Source: Lentibacillus sp. Marseille-P4043
Lineage (GTDB): Bacteria; Bacillota; Bacilli; Bacillales; Amphibacillaceae
Reading direction: 5' to 3'
Assembly (NCBI RefSeq): GCF_900258515.1
Contig: NZ_LT984884.1
Coordinates: forward strand, 3,558,077 to 3,622,076
DNA: 64,000 bases
Positions within the stretch are counted from its first letter, which is position 1. Every line of letters begins with the position of its first letter. Shown piece after piece: positions 1 through 9,225 of the stretch. The notes under the pieces were generated by a model. The model ran no database searches. It was given only the letters and a program-made list of their open reading frames with translations, and was not told where the DNA came from. Position numbers and translations under genes: made by a program.

Positions 1-642
1 CAGTGACCCTTGAACAACCTGCTTTCCCTTATGAAGGATACATAAATGTTCACATAATTCCTCAACATGTTCCATTCGATGTGACGAAAAAACAATCGAT
101 GTTCCTTGTTCTTTTAGCTCCACTACAGCCTTTTTTAGCATTTCAACATTTATTGGATCAAGCCCTGAAAAAGGCTCATCCAAAATAAGCAGCTTTGGCT
201 TATGAAGTACCGCGGAGATAAATTGAATTTTTTGCTGATTCCCTTTTGATAATTCCTCAACCTTTTTGTCCATATACTCTGGTACTTTAAATCGATCCAG
301 CCATTCTGCTAATTCGGTCACTGCCTCATCTTTTGTCATCCCGCGTAATTTTCCAAGATAGATGATTTGATCCCTTACTTTTAACTTCGGGTATAAACCT
401 CTTTCTTCCGGTAAATAGCCGATTAGATGGCTTTTATTATAGCCAATTGACTCGCCGTTCCAGGAAATATCCCCTTCCGAAATGTCTAACAATCCAAGAA
501 TCATCCGGAATGTGGTTGTTTTCCCCGCACCATTTCCCCCTAGAAATCCGTACATTTCTTTTTCTGGGATTTCCAATGACAGGTGGTCAACTGCGGTGTG
601 GTTACCAAACCGTTTTGTTACATTTTTTAATGTTAATGTCAA
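1..642 (-). CDS. yhaQ: ABC transporter ATP-binding protein, YhaQ/NatA-like (3' end missing)
   Basis: ATPase subunit of an ABC exporter, probably paired with a membrane subunit (YhaP-like) outside the window. 214 residues are visible and the C-terminus runs off the left edge; the B. subtilis protein is about 298 residues. Walker A GGNGAGKT lies at 35-42, the ABC signature LSKGN at 131-135, Walker B LLILDEP at 151-157 and the switch histidine at 188 (SSHRM). The start is a TTG at 642, because a GGGAG-type ribosome site lies about 10 bases upstream and the next residues (LTLKNVTKRFG) match the usual beginning of this domain. The neighbouring yhzD, crotonase and yheA match the B. subtilis yha/yhe region, which supports YhaQ over other NatA-like ATPases. 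The substrate is not known from sequence. Confidence 0.85.
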   Translation of the reverse strand, partial: MTLTLKNVTKRFGNHTAVDHLSLEIPEKEMYGFLGGNGAGKTTTFRMILGLLDISEGDISWNGESIGYNKSHLIGYLPEERGLYPKLKVRDQIIYLGKLRGMTKDEAVTELAEWLDRFKVPEYMDKKVEELSKGNQQKIQFISAVLHKPKLLILDEPFSGLDPINVEMLKKAVVELKEQGTSIVFSSHRMEHVEELCEHLCILHKGKQVVQGSL

Positions 643-861
643 GTTACTCTCTCCCTTCCCATTACAGTGTTACGTTTCGTGCGCTTAATTGTTTCAACAT
701 TTCTTAACTTTGTTTTTTTTAAGTCAAGTTGCTTCACAAAGAGTTTACTGTATATTTGGTCCTTTGTGAAGTATTACTTTATAAATTTCTCCGTCTTAGC
801 AGGATTTTGGTGATTTGTATCGAATATTGTATGTAATGTGACTTCAGGAGGTATCAGAAAA

Positions 862-1047
862 ATGCGTACGTATAGTTTGACAGTATTTGAAAAAACCGGT
901 GAAAAGTTGCTTGATGAATCGTTCACAGCAGAAAATGATGATGAAGCAAAAAAAGTAGGCCAAGCTAGGTTGGATGATGAAGGTTATAGTGAACATACAC
1001 ATCGATGTGTCTCACCAGAAGCTAAATTAGTTTTATTTCATCGCTAA
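862..1047 (+). CDS. yhzD: YhzD-like small protein
   Basis: A 61-residue protein of the YhzD family, of unknown function. The start is the ATG at 862, which has a perfect AGGAGGT ribosome site at 846-852. A longer reading from GTG 838 would begin upstream of that site and is unlikely. The sequence is acidic and hydrophilic, with no signal peptide or membrane segment (MRTYSLTVFEKTGEK at the N-terminus, KLVLFHR at the C-terminus), so it is probably cytoplasmic. It is divergent from yhaQ and convergent with the crotonase gene, the same surroundings as in B. subtilis. Confidence 0.8.
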   Translation: MRTYSLTVFEKTGEKLLDESFTAENDDEAKKVGQARLDDEGYSEHTHRCVSPEAKLVLFHR

Positions 1048-1055
1048 AATTATCA

Positions 1056-1097
1056 AAAGAGGCTGTTTCAAAGGGATTTCACCATTGCAGCCTCTTT
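1056..1097. terminator. Bidirectional intrinsic terminator
   Basis: A perfect 10-bp stem, AAAGAGGCTG at 1056-1065 and CAGCCTCTTT at 1088-1097, lies between the convergent yhzD and crotonase genes. Confidence 0.8.
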
Positions 1098-1106
1098 CAC
1101 CTCTAC

Positions 1107-1877
1107 TTACTTTCCTGAAAATACTGGCTTTCTTTTTTCCAGAAATGCTTGTACGCCTTCTTTATGATCATCTGTGTTTCGCAGTTCCCATTGTGTCTTT
1201 TGCTCTTGTTCCAAATAATATTGTAATGTTTCCTTACTTCTAGAATGGTACATCATTTTTGTTTTAATCATTGATACTAGCGGTGTCGTTAACAGTGTTT
1301 TTCCTAGACTTGTTGCATGATCGACAACACTCTCCTCAGTAATGATATCGACAAGGCCCATTGCTTTGGCTTCTGGTCCATTCACCTGTTTCAGCCCCCA
1401 CGTAAACTGTTTCGCTTTATGAGTACCAAGTCGTTCCTGTAACCAGAAATGCCCACCCCCGTCAGGTGCAAGTCCAATTCCGATAAACAGCATACCTACC
1501 TGTGATTCACGCTGAGCAATGACATAATCGGCATTCAAAGCCAGACTCAATCCTAGCCCCACTGCGGAACCCTGCAATGCAGAAATAATTATTTTTGGCA
1601 TCATATATAATCGCAAAACAATTTCCTCAATTGTTTTCATGACATCATCAAAGAATTCCTTGTTGGCAAAGTCTTTCATCATCGAAATGTCACCACCAGC
1701 ACAGAAGGCATTTCCTTTTCCCGCTAAGATAACAATTTGATCATCGTTCTTTTCCACATCTTTTACTATCTGTAACAACTCTTCTAACATTTCCTTGTTC
1801 AATGCATTGTAGCGCTCTGGACGATTTAAATAAATATATGAAATTCGATTAACACGTTCATGGAAAACCGTACTCAC
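1107..1877 (-). CDS. yhaR: Enoyl-CoA hydratase/isomerase family protein (YhaR-like)
   Basis: 256-residue crotonase-fold enzyme that acts on acyl-CoA thioesters. The two oxyanion-hole segments are visible: FCAGGDI at 58-64 and GSAVGLG around 103-109. The N-terminus (residues 18-28, NRPERYNALNK) is typical of the family. The segment GLAPDGGG near 136-142 corresponds to the active-site loop. Its Asp resembles PaaG/phenylacetate-type isomerases more than classical hydratases, which have Glu there, so the exact reaction (hydratase or isomerase) is uncertain. The neighbours match B. subtilis yhaR. A terminator shared with yhzD follows the stop codon. Confidence 0.85.
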   Translation of the reverse strand: MSTVFHERVNRISYIYLNRPERYNALNKEMLEELLQIVKDVEKNDDQIVILAGKGNAFCAGGDISMMKDFANKEFFDDVMKTIEEIVLRLYMMPKIIISALQGSAVGLGLSLALNADYVIAQRESQVGMLFIGIGLAPDGGGHFWLQERLGTHKAKQFTWGLKQVNGPEAKAMGLVDIITEESVVDHATSLGKTLLTTPLVSMIKTKMMYHSRSKETLQYYLEQEQKTQWELRNTDDHKEGVQAFLEKRKPVFSGK

Positions 1878-1960
1878 AATAACCCCACCTTTTTATATTT
1901 CCCTATCTTTCTTCCTATTCGCCTTTTATGTGACAAATTCCTGCTTTTTTAAAGCACAAA

Positions 1961-1987
1961 AAAAGACCCGCAAATTGCGAGTCTTTC
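1961..1987 (-). terminator. Intrinsic terminator of yheA
   Basis: Stem AAAGACCCGC / GCGAGTCTTT with an A/T-rich loop immediately downstream of the yheA stop codon. On the minus strand a run of T follows. Confidence 0.75.
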
Positions 1988-1994
1988 ATATGTA

Positions 1995-2357
1995 TTATTG
2001 TTCCTCTTGTTGAGATGGATCGCCATAAAGCTCTTCAAGCGGTTTGGTGATAATCCGACTAACATCATTAATAACCATGTTTAGACGTTGTTCTTGTTCC
2101 ATTAATTTGGAAATATCCTCATGTTGTTGAACCAACTCAACAACTTGACGCGCTTTTTCAACTTCTTCTTCGGATATGTCCTGTCCTTGCATTTGTTTTT
2201 CTTGCAATTCCATTTGGGTGTCTCGGAAATTGTCAAACATTTGCTTTGCTGATTCGTCGCTCATCACGGCATCATAAGCTTCTTTCAAATTTTTGAATTC
2301 ATCACTTTCTCGAATCGCTTTTTCTAAGTCATATGCACTATCATAAATATTTGGCAT
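1995..2357 (-). CDS. yheA: YlbF/YmcA-fold protein YheA (UPF0342)
   Basis: 120-residue, highly charged, almost entirely helical protein of the YheA/UPF0342 family, related to the YlbF/YmcA fold. The N-terminus MPNIYDSAYDLEKAI is characteristic; long Glu/Gln-rich helices follow (around residues 45-95) and the C-terminus is rich in Gln and Glu. No membrane segment or catalytic motif is visible. The start has a good ribosome site (GGAGGAAAT) just upstream. YlbF/YmcA paralogues act in an RNase Y-associated complex, but a role for YheA itself is not shown by this sequence. Confidence 0.85.
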   Translation of the reverse strand: MPNIYDSAYDLEKAIRESDEFKNLKEAYDAVMSDESAKQMFDNFRDTQMELQEKQMQGQDISEEEVEKARQVVELVQQHEDISKLMEQEQRLNMVINDVSRIITKPLEELYGDPSQQEEQ

Positions 2358-2453
2358 TGTATTTCCTCCTTCAACTTTTCGCTAAAATAACTATAACAAA
2401 CGAAATCTATCATGTATACCATTTCGATAAATTGCTCTATCTTCGTAAATCTT

Positions 2454-2481
2454 TTTCAACTAACGAACAAATTGTTATAAT
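2454..2481 (+). promoter_or_regulatory. Candidate sigma-A promoter of the yxkF-like gene
   Basis: TATAAT at 2476-2481 with a weak -35 (TTTCAA at 2454-2459) and a 16-bp spacer. Transcription would start near 2488, so an ATG at 2494 would have almost no leader. This supports the downstream ATG at 2512 as the real start. Confidence 0.5.
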
Positions 2482-2511
2482 AATAGTAAATTTATGAATG
2501 AGGATATATTT

Positions 2512-3396
2512 ATGATAAAAAAATTACAAAGCATCTTCCCGTCATTGCGTACCCAAGCACCTGAAAATCAGGACGAAAAAGATTGCTACAAGTGGTTTAT
2601 AACCCCGGAAAACGAGGTTATTGGAATTAGACAAACAGAACTAACAGAAAAAGATATTACATTGCTGGCGGCCTTTTTAACACCTTACAATGTGAATTTG
2701 CCACGATTAACAAAAAAGGAACAACAATGGATGCAACAAATTAACCAAGACGAAAGTGCTATGACCTTACATAATATTGAGGCTTATCGGTTTGTTTACT
2801 TTACGTTTCCAGCTAACAAACTTGATCCTTCTGCTTTCAGAGATGCAATTCATGAAATCTTCACTAGGCAAGTGCCCATTTTATGGAAAGACGATCATAG
2901 CGGAATCATGATTGAAGAACAAATAGAGGCGATTTCCTATGACCAAATCGCCGATGTATTAATGAGTGACCTTTATGTCAAAATTAATTTTTTAGTTGGA
3001 CCTTATCTAACTCATTTAACAGATGCAAAGAAATATTACCAAACATTAATAAGTTGTGCCCAAGCAGCGATTGATTTTACCGAAAAAGTGGTACTACCAT
3101 ACAGTGATGCTATTCCACACCTATTTGTTGATCAAGTGGAAGCAAAAATGCTAACCATCATCCCTGAAATGATTTTAAAAGAAACTTTCGATGACCATGA
3201 ATTACTACAAACAATCGAAGCTTTCATCGCATGCAATTTAAATATTTCCGTCACGGCCAAGGAATTGTATATGCATCGGAACAGCCTACAATACCGACTC
3301 GATAAATTCATTGAAAAAACCGGGATCGATGTTCGGCAATTTCCACAGGCGATGACGGTACAACTTGCATTACTTTCCAAAAAACATCGGGACTAG
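2512..3396 (+). CDS. yxkF: PucR-type helix-turn-helix regulator, YxkF-like
   Basis: 294-residue putative transcription factor. The C-terminal 60 residues are a PucR-type HTH: an N-LNISVTAKELYMHRNSLQYRLDKF stretch contains the family's 'A-x-x-L-x-x-H-R-N-S-L-x-Y-R-L' motif. The N-terminal two thirds match no domain I recognise. I chose ATG 2512 because GAGGA at 2500-2504 gives a 7-base spacing; ATG 2494 lacks a ribosome site. The gene directly precedes msmX, as yxkF does in B. subtilis, so it may sense carbohydrate supply, but that is inference. A long perfect hairpin separates it from msmX. Confidence 0.75.
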   Translation: MIKKLQSIFPSLRTQAPENQDEKDCYKWFITPENEVIGIRQTELTEKDITLLAAFLTPYNVNLPRLTKKEQQWMQQINQDESAMTLHNIEAYRFVYFTFPANKLDPSAFRDAIHEIFTRQVPILWKDDHSGIMIEEQIEAISYDQIADVLMSDLYVKINFLVGPYLTHLTDAKKYYQTLISCAQAAIDFTEKVVLPYSDAIPHLFVDQVEAKMLTIIPEMILKETFDDHELLQTIEAFIACNLNISVTAKELYMHRNSLQYRLDKFIEKTGIDVRQFPQAMTVQLALLSKKHRD

Positions 3397-3397
3397 C

Positions 3398-3436
3398 AAA
3401 CATGCACAAAGGGATCGAAAATCTTTGTGCATGTTT
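3398..3436 (+). terminator. Hairpin after the yxkF-like gene
   Basis: A perfect 14-bp inverted repeat, AAACATGCACAAAG at 3398-3411 and CTTTGTGCATGTTT at 3423-3436, starts at the stop codon. The following T-run is poor, so termination may be partial. Confidence 0.65.
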
Positions 3437-3462
3437 ACCGTTTCGCCTTTTGATTATATTTT

Positions 3463-3477
3463 ATACAATTGTTGTAT
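3463..3477. promoter_or_regulatory. Small palindrome in the msmX promoter region
   Basis: ATACAA-TTG-TTGTAT is a perfect 6-bp inverted repeat 33 bases before the msmX start. It overlaps the sequence expected to hold the promoter, so it could be an operator. No regulator is recognised. Confidence 0.35.
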
Positions 3478-3510
3478 GAAAAGGCTTACACAATTTGAGG
3501 GGGAGTTACA

Positions 3511-4608
3511 ATGGCTGAATTACGTTTAGAACATATTCAAAAATCATATGACAAAAAGGCAATTGCCGTAGATAATTTTAATTTGCACATTCAGGACAAG
3601 GAATTTATTGTCTTTGTTGGCCCATCAGGATGCGGGAAATCAACTACATTGCGTATGATTGCCGGGCTTGAAGAAATCACAGATGGAGAATTATACATTG
3701 ATGCTAAAAAAATGAACGACGTCGCACCGAAAGATCGTGACATTGCAATGGTTTTCCAAAACTATGCGTTGTATCCACATATGAATGTTTATGACAACAT
3801 GGCTTTCGGTTTAAAGTTACGTAAATTTAAAAAAGATGAAATTAAGCAACGTGTCGACAATGCTGCTAAAATTTTAGGGCTTGAAGCTTATTTAGATCGA
3901 AAACCAAAAGCACTTTCTGGTGGGCAACGTCAGCGTGTCGCATTGGGTCGAGCAATTGTCCGCGATGCAAAAGTGTTTTTAATGGATGAGCCATTATCAA
4001 ACTTAGATGCTAAATTACGGGTGCAAATGCGCGCCGAAATTCAAAAATTGCACCAACGCCTGCAAACAACAACAATCTATGTTACCCATGACCAAACCGA
4101 AGCAATGACAATGGCAACGCGACTTGTTGTTATGAAAGACGGAGTTATTCAGCAAGTTGGTGCACCTAAAGATGTATATGACAGTCCCGAAAACATGTTT
4201 GTTGGCGGATTTATTGGCTCGCCTTCAATGAACTTCCTGACAGGTAAACTTAAAAATGGACAATTTATGCTTGGCGATCTGGCGATTAAAGTTCCAGAGG
4301 GAAAAATGAAGCTGTTGCGTGAACAAGGCTATGTTGATAAAGATGTTATTTTGGGTGTCCGTCCGGAAGATATCCATGATGAGCCTGTGTTTATTGAATC
4401 AACACCGGAAACAAAAATAACAGCTGAAATCGATGTTGCTGAATTAATGGGTGCTGAATCTTATCTGTATTCAAAAGTAAATGACCAGGATTTTATTGCC
4501 CGCGTTGACTCCCGGTCTGACATTAATGGTGGTGAAAAAGTCGATCTGGCATTTGATATGAACAAAGTACATTTCTTTGATCCAGAAACCGAACAACGAA
4601 TCCGCTAG
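3511..4608 (+). CDS. msmX: Multi-sugar ABC importer ATPase MsmX/UgpC
   Basis: 365-residue ATPase of the MalK/UgpC/MsmX type, which energises carbohydrate ABC importers from the cytoplasmic side. Walker A GPSGCGKST is at 37-45, the Q-loop is in VFQNYALYPH near 81-90, the signature LSGGQ is at 135-139, Walker B VFLMDEP at 155-161 and the switch histidine at 193 (YVTHDQTEA). Residues from about 235 on form the TOBE/OB regulatory region seen in MalK-like ATPases. No sugar permease or binding protein is nearby. That fits B. subtilis MsmX, which serves several importers encoded elsewhere. The ATG has a strong GAGGGGGAG ribosome site and a clear terminator follows. Confidence 0.92.
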   Translation: MAELRLEHIQKSYDKKAIAVDNFNLHIQDKEFIVFVGPSGCGKSTTLRMIAGLEEITDGELYIDAKKMNDVAPKDRDIAMVFQNYALYPHMNVYDNMAFGLKLRKFKKDEIKQRVDNAAKILGLEAYLDRKPKALSGGQRQRVALGRAIVRDAKVFLMDEPLSNLDAKLRVQMRAEIQKLHQRLQTTTIYVTHDQTEAMTMATRLVVMKDGVIQQVGAPKDVYDSPENMFVGGFIGSPSMNFLTGKLKNGQFMLGDLAIKVPEGKMKLLREQGYVDKDVILGVRPEDIHDEPVFIESTPETKITAEIDVAELMGAESYLYSKVNDQDFIARVDSRSDINGGEKVDLAFDMNKVHFFDPETEQRIR

Positions 4609-4636
4609 ATTTCGTTTTGCTTCTCGGGTTGATGTA

Positions 4637-4666
4637 AAAAACCTCCACCTGAACGGGGAGGTTTTT
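4637..4666 (+). terminator. Intrinsic terminator of msmX
   Basis: Stem AAAAACCTCC / GGAGGTTTTT closed by a 10-base loop, ending in a run of T. Confidence 0.85.
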
Positions 4667-4726
4667 CAAAATCAGCAAATTATTATGTATAAATTTAATA
4701 CCCTTGTAAATACTACCATTAAAATA

Positions 4727-4758
4727 TAGAGGGATGTCTTTACAGAGACATCCCTCTA
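4727..4758 (-). terminator. Intrinsic terminator of the SASP gene
   Basis: Long perfect stem TAGAGGGATGTCT / AGACATCCCTCTA, 40 bases past the SASP stop codon. Confidence 0.8.
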
Positions 4759-4798
4759 TGCTAATGATTAGCGAGTTTTTCACCCACTAAAGCCATCC

Positions 4799-5011
4799 TT
4801 ATTGTGGTTGTTGTCCATGCATTTGTTGTTGTGCAGTTGCTACAAGACGTTTTGTGATTTCTCCACCAACGGAACCGTTAGCACGGGAAGTTGTGTCAGC
4901 TCCTAAGTTAACACCAAACTCTTGTGCAATTTCAGTTTTCATTTGGTTAAGAGCTTGTTCAACGCCAGGTACAACTAATTGGTTTGAGTTGTTTGAGTTG
5001 TTGTTAGCCAT
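4799..5011 (-). CDS. Small acid-soluble spore protein, alpha/beta type
   Basis: 70-residue spore DNA-coating protein. It contains the germination protease cleavage site TEIA (residues 26-29). It also has the family signature in its C-terminal half: [18 protein letters not shown] spans about 40-57. These residues insert into the minor groove and protect spore DNA. The N-terminus is a Asn/Ser linker ([10 protein letters not shown]). The ATG at 5011 has an ideal ACAGGAGGTG site; the longer upstream reading is not supported. It should be expressed in the forespore under sigma-G, though I could not define the promoter with certainty. Confidence 0.95.
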   Translation of the reverse strand: MANNNSNNSNQLVVPGVEQALNQMKTEIAQEFGVNLGADTTSRANGSVGGEITKRLVATAQQQMHGQQPQ

Positions 5012-5132
5012 GTCTATCACCTCCTGTAATACATATTGTCTGCACATCTACAAAACTTATCACAGTTTTTCACTGGTAAATTGTGCTTACAGGCTCAAAA
5101 CACCTTCATTACAGGAAGTTTAGAGATTAAAA

Positions 5133-5163
5133 AAAAGCTCATTCTATATGAATGAGCTTTTTT
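5133..5163. terminator. Terminator downstream of fumC
   Basis: Stem AAAAGCTCATTC / GAATGAGCTTTT with A and T runs on both sides, so it can act on either strand. It lies 38 bases past the fumC stop codon. Confidence 0.85.
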
Positions 5164-5200
5164 AGTCTGCTTTCTAAATGAATTTAATTAAAAAGATGCT

Positions 5201-6586
5201 TTATTTAGGGTGTGTCATTTCTTTTGGATTCACATATTGATCAAATTGTTCTTCGGTTAACAATCCAAGTTTCACAGCTGTTTCTTTCAATGTTGCATTA
5301 TCTTGAAATGCTTGCTTTGCAATTTTAGCAGCATTTTCGTAACCGATATGTGGATTTAATGCTGTTACAAGCATTAATGAATCTGTTAAGTATTTTTCGA
5401 TTTGTTCATGATTAGGCTCTAACCCTTTTACACAACGTTCATCGAATGAAAGCATACTATCTGCTAACAATTGGCTTGATTGTAAAAAGTTGTATGCAAT
5501 GACAGGTTTGAACACATTTAATTCAAAATTCCCTTGGCTTGCTGCAAAACCGATTGTTGCATCATTTCCCATTACTTGTGCAGATACCATTGTAACGGCT
5601 TCACATTGGGTAGGGTTTACTTTTCCTGGCATAATGGAACTTCCTGGTTCATTTGCCGGTATGGTAAGTTCACCAATTCCACAACGAGGTCCACTAGCTA
5701 ACCAGCGTACGTCATTTGCAATTTTCATTAGATCCGCTGCTAGTGCTTTTAATGCACCATGCGCATGAACGGTTTCATCATGGCTTGTTAATGCATGAAA
5801 TTTATTTGGTGCGGAAATGAAGTTCTTCTCGGTAACTTCATTAATTGCGCCACAAACTTTTTCGGAAAAATCAGGATGTGTATTTAAGCCAGTTCCAACC
5901 GCGGTTCCACCAATAGCAAGCTCTTTTAAATGATGCAAGCTTTCTGTGATCATGCTTTCCGTTTTTTCAAGCATACGATGCCAACCGCTAATTTCTTGTC
6001 CTAATGTTAATGGCGTGGCATCCTGCAAATGCGTCCGGCCAATTTTTACAATGTCTTCAAAAGCATCCATTTTTACTTTTAGTGTGTCTTTTAGTGTAGT
6101 TAATGCAGGTAATACAACATCTTCAAGTTTTAATACAGCTGCAATGTGCATCGCTGTTGGATATGTGTCATTTGAGCTTTGTGATTTGTTCACATCATCA
6201 TTTGGGTGAAGGGTTAATTCACTTCCTTGCTCATCTAACCACTTGTTCCCTACATGGGCAATGACCTCATTCACATTCATGTTTGATTGAGTACCACTTC
6301 CTGTTTGCCAGACAACTAACGGAAAATGCTCGTCCAATTTCCCAGCAACAATTTGGTCCGCTGCATAAGCAATTGCTTCCGCTTTCTTCTTGTCCATCAA
6401 TCCCAATTCACTATTTGCCTTGGCAGCACTTTTTTTCAAGATCGCAAACGCACGAACGACTTCTTGTGGCATTTTTTCGCCGCCAATAGGAAAGTTTTGT
6501 TTACTACGTTGTGTTTGTGCTCCCCAATATTTATCAGCAGGTACTTGAATTTCTCCAAGTGTATCTTTTTCAATACGATAATCCAT
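5201..6586 (-). CDS. fumC: Class II fumarate hydratase
   Basis: 461-residue iron-independent fumarase interconverting fumarate and L-malate in the TCA cycle. The superfamily signature [11 protein letters not shown] is at 315-325. The substrate-binding segments are SSNDTYPT (138-144) and the catalytic-histidine segment [10 protein letters not shown] (183-192). The length is that of bacterial FumC. The start has a GGGAGG ribosome site. The gene stands alone between its own terminator and a divergent gene. Confidence 0.96.
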   Translation of the reverse strand: MDYRIEKDTLGEIQVPADKYWGAQTQRSKQNFPIGGEKMPQEVVRAFAILKKSAAKANSELGLMDKKKAEAIAYAADQIVAGKLDEHFPLVVWQTGSGTQSNMNVNEVIAHVGNKWLDEQGSELTLHPNDDVNKSQSSNDTYPTAMHIAAVLKLEDVVLPALTTLKDTLKVKMDAFEDIVKIGRTHLQDATPLTLGQEISGWHRMLEKTESMITESLHHLKELAIGGTAVGTGLNTHPDFSEKVCGAINEVTEKNFISAPNKFHALTSHDETVHAHGALKALAADLMKIANDVRWLASGPRCGIGELTIPANEPGSSIMPGKVNPTQCEAVTMVSAQVMGNDATIGFAASQGNFELNVFKPVIAYNFLQSSQLLADSMLSFDERCVKGLEPNHEQIEKYLTDSLMLVTALNPHIGYENAAKIAKQAFQDNATLKETAVKLGLLTEEQFDQYVNPKEMTHPK

Positions 6587-6857
6587 GTTGGTGCCTCCCT
6601 ATGTAGCTATATTTTTTTACCTATTGTCTATTTTAGTATAGCATGGAAAGCAAAACAATTTATTTGTTACAAAAATGGGAACCTTCCTTTATCGACACAA
6701 AATTGTCCAAACTTTTTGTACCAATTTAGTGGTGATGTCTTTTATACTATAGTAGTAGCGAATGGAAGACCATTAGGGAAATAAGTTTAAAAACCATATA
6801 CACAATATAGAAGTCTTCTAAGATGAAAGCTTGACAATAATTTTAAGGAGGTTTCGT

Positions 6858-7772
6858 ATGCCAAATATATGGACACATATGCTGTTTTGTGAAGATGTCG
6901 TGGATTCCATTAAAAATCCAAACCCATTTTCCAGTGATGAGTCCTATATGAAATTAGGTGCACAAGGCCCTGATCCATTTTTTTATTATAATTTTTGGCC
7001 ATGGATTAAGGAAGAGCCAGTTCACGATATTGGAATGGCTTTACACACGAAACATTGCGGCACTTTTTTAATGGATTTAATTACAGCGGCAAAACACAGC
7101 AATAACCATGTAAGAGCTTATGTTTTCGGGTTTGTAACTCACCACATTTTGGATAGAAATGCACACCCATATATACATTATAGAGCTGGTTATGAAGGGA
7201 ATGACCATCAACGGCTTGAAGTGTTAATTGATACGTTGATGATGGAAAAATACCATCACATGAAAACGTGGAAAGCACCTGTTTATAAAGAAATTGATGT
7301 GGGGCATTCATTGGATAAAGACATTGTTGATCTATTATACACGGCAATAAAAGCGCATTACCCACAGATTGCTCGAGAAGATAATGCGTATATTCAAAAA
7401 TCGTATCGTGATATGAAATTGGCACTGAAATTACTAGCTGATCCACATGGCTGGAAGAATGCATTACTTAAGCCACTGATCTCAGCATATTCACATCAGC
7501 CAATTAAAGATCAGGTGGATTATTTGAATTTAAACGAAACGACATGGTATCATCCGGCAACAAATGATCCTTGTACGAAGACCTTTATTGATCTCTATGA
7601 ACAAGGACGTGCAGAGGCTTTGGAAATTATGACGTTGGTGCTTCACTATTGGCAAAATCACGATATGAAAACGGAACAAAAGATTACTGATTTAATTAGT
7701 GATATCTCCTATGATACAGGTAAACCATTATCACTGAACCTACAAAATAAGTATAGTGAACCAATCGTGTAA
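6858..7772 (+). CDS. Zinc-dependent phospholipase C-like domain protein
   Basis: 304-residue protein with the zinc-dependent phospholipase C/nuclease fold. Candidate zinc ligands are well spaced: His7 in MPNIWTH, the GPDPFF segment near 39-44, HTKHCG around 67-72 and the core FVTHHILDRNAHPY around 94-107. No signal peptide is visible, so it is probably cytoplasmic, unlike secreted PLC toxins. The start is ATG 6858, preceded by a perfect AAGGAGGT at 6845-6852; the reading extended upstream lacks support. The substrate cannot be inferred. Confidence 0.75.
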   Translation: MPNIWTHMLFCEDVVDSIKNPNPFSSDESYMKLGAQGPDPFFYYNFWPWIKEEPVHDIGMALHTKHCGTFLMDLITAAKHSNNHVRAYVFGFVTHHILDRNAHPYIHYRAGYEGNDHQRLEVLIDTLMMEKYHHMKTWKAPVYKEIDVGHSLDKDIVDLLYTAIKAHYPQIAREDNAYIQKSYRDMKLALKLLADPHGWKNALLKPLISAYSHQPIKDQVDYLNLNETTWYHPATNDPCTKTFIDLYEQGRAEALEIMTLVLHYWQNHDMKTEQKITDLISDISYDTGKPLSLNLQNKYSEPIV

Positions 7773-7809
7773 ACATACGGGCAGAACACACTTATCTGCC
7801 CGTTATGTT
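7772..7809. terminator. Convergent terminator
   Basis: AACATACGGGCAGA pairs with TCTGCCCGTTATGTT (one bulge) between two converging genes. Confidence 0.75.
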
Positions 7810-7815
7810 TAGGAG

Positions 7816-9084
7816 TTATGCTTGATTCGCCTCTTTTACACCTTTGTCGATATCAACAAATCGTAATAAAAGAATGCCGACAATAAAAAAGAAAACAAGT
7901 GAGATAATTCCTAGCCTGCTTGAACCAGTAAGTTGACCGACCAGCGCAAATAAAAACGGACCGAAAATCGCAGCGAATTTTGATGATATTCCGTAGAAAC
8001 CAAAAAATTCTGCATGTTTATTTTCCGGAACCATCCGTCCATAAATTGATCGGCTAAGTGATTGCGCCCCACCTTGAACAACCCCAACACAAATTGCTAA
8101 TAAATAAAAATGCAACGCTGACGACATGAAATAGCCTAAAACTACAATACCAATATAAACATAAAGCGTTACCAATAAAGCTTTTTTAGCAGTTATTTTT
8201 TTTGCTAACCACCCAAAGAAAAATGTGCATGGGATACCGACAAACTGTGTAATCAATAATGCGACAATTAAGGAATTTGAATCAATTCCAATATCCCGCC
8301 CATAAATCGTTGCCATTTTGATAATTGTGGAAATCCCGTCATTATACAACCAAAAAGCCACTAAAAAAATCAATAATTGCTTATACTGCTTAATTTCCCT
8401 AAATGTAGATGTCACGCGTTGAAATCCAATCGCAATATAGGAGCGATCTCGTTTAACCGCTGTTGTCTTTTTCTCCTCTTGAATATTTTTAAATAACGGT
8501 ATTGAAAAAATAAACCACCAAACGCCAACAGTAGCAAATGATACTTGGCTGGCGACCGTTACATTTGGTAATCCAAACCATTGATATTTTAAAGTCATTA
8601 AAATATTGATTGCTAGTAAAATACCTCCGCCAATATAACCAAAAGCAAAGCCGTTCGATGAAATTTTGTCAATTTCATCTTCTTCAGCTATTTCCGGCAA
8701 AAAGGCATCATAAAAAATATTCGCACTGGAGAAGCCAATTGTCCCAACGATTAATAGGATTGAAGCAAAAAGATAGTCCCCTTCACCAACAAACGCTAGT
8801 AAAATACTTGCGAGAATCCCCATGTATGCAAAAAATCGTAAAAACTTTTTCTTGGCTGCCGAGAAATCACTTATTGCCCCTAAAAAAGGAGCGAGAATCG
8901 CAACAATTAATACAGCAATTGATTGAGAATACCCCCAATAACTCGTTGCCAATGATTCATCAAGGTTGACCGCCGCGACATCATAATAAAATACCGGTAA
9001 AACAGCTGCCATGATTGTAGTAGCAAATGCTGAATTACCAAAGTCATAAAGCATCCAGCTACGTATCCTTTTCTTGTTTTTCAT
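7816..9084 (-). CDS. MFS transporter, UMF1/YxiO-like (Atg22 family)
   Basis: 422-residue membrane protein with about 12 hydrophobic segments. The N-terminal motif SWMLYDFGNSAFATTIMAA is diagnostic for the UMF1/Atg22-like branch of the major facilitator superfamily; B. subtilis YxiO is of this type. A further family segment is SRSIYGRMVPENKHAEFFGFY in the second half. Substrates of this branch are mostly unknown; amino acid efflux is known only for distant fungal relatives. It appears to be transcribed alone. Confidence 0.85.
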   Translation of the reverse strand: MKNKKRIRSWMLYDFGNSAFATTIMAAVLPVFYYDVAAVNLDESLATSYWGYSQSIAVLIVAILAPFLGAISDFSAAKKKFLRFFAYMGILASILLAFVGEGDYLFASILLIVGTIGFSSANIFYDAFLPEIAEEDEIDKISSNGFAFGYIGGGILLAINILMTLKYQWFGLPNVTVASQVSFATVGVWWFIFSIPLFKNIQEEKKTTAVKRDRSYIAIGFQRVTSTFREIKQYKQLLIFLVAFWLYNDGISTIIKMATIYGRDIGIDSNSLIVALLITQFVGIPCTFFFGWLAKKITAKKALLVTLYVYIGIVVLGYFMSSALHFYLLAICVGVVQGGAQSLSRSIYGRMVPENKHAEFFGFYGISSKFAAIFGPFLFALVGQLTGSSRLGIISLVFFFIVGILLLRFVDIDKGVKEANQA

Positions 9085-9225
9085 AATTGATCAAACACCC
9101 CCATTGTTACTCAAGCATATCAAATTGTTAGGGGGTGCGGGAGAATTTTCTTAAAATTGTAATTAACAAATTCATTTTGCTGTTGTAAAACGGATGAAAA
9201 GATTTATTTACCGCATAACGAATGC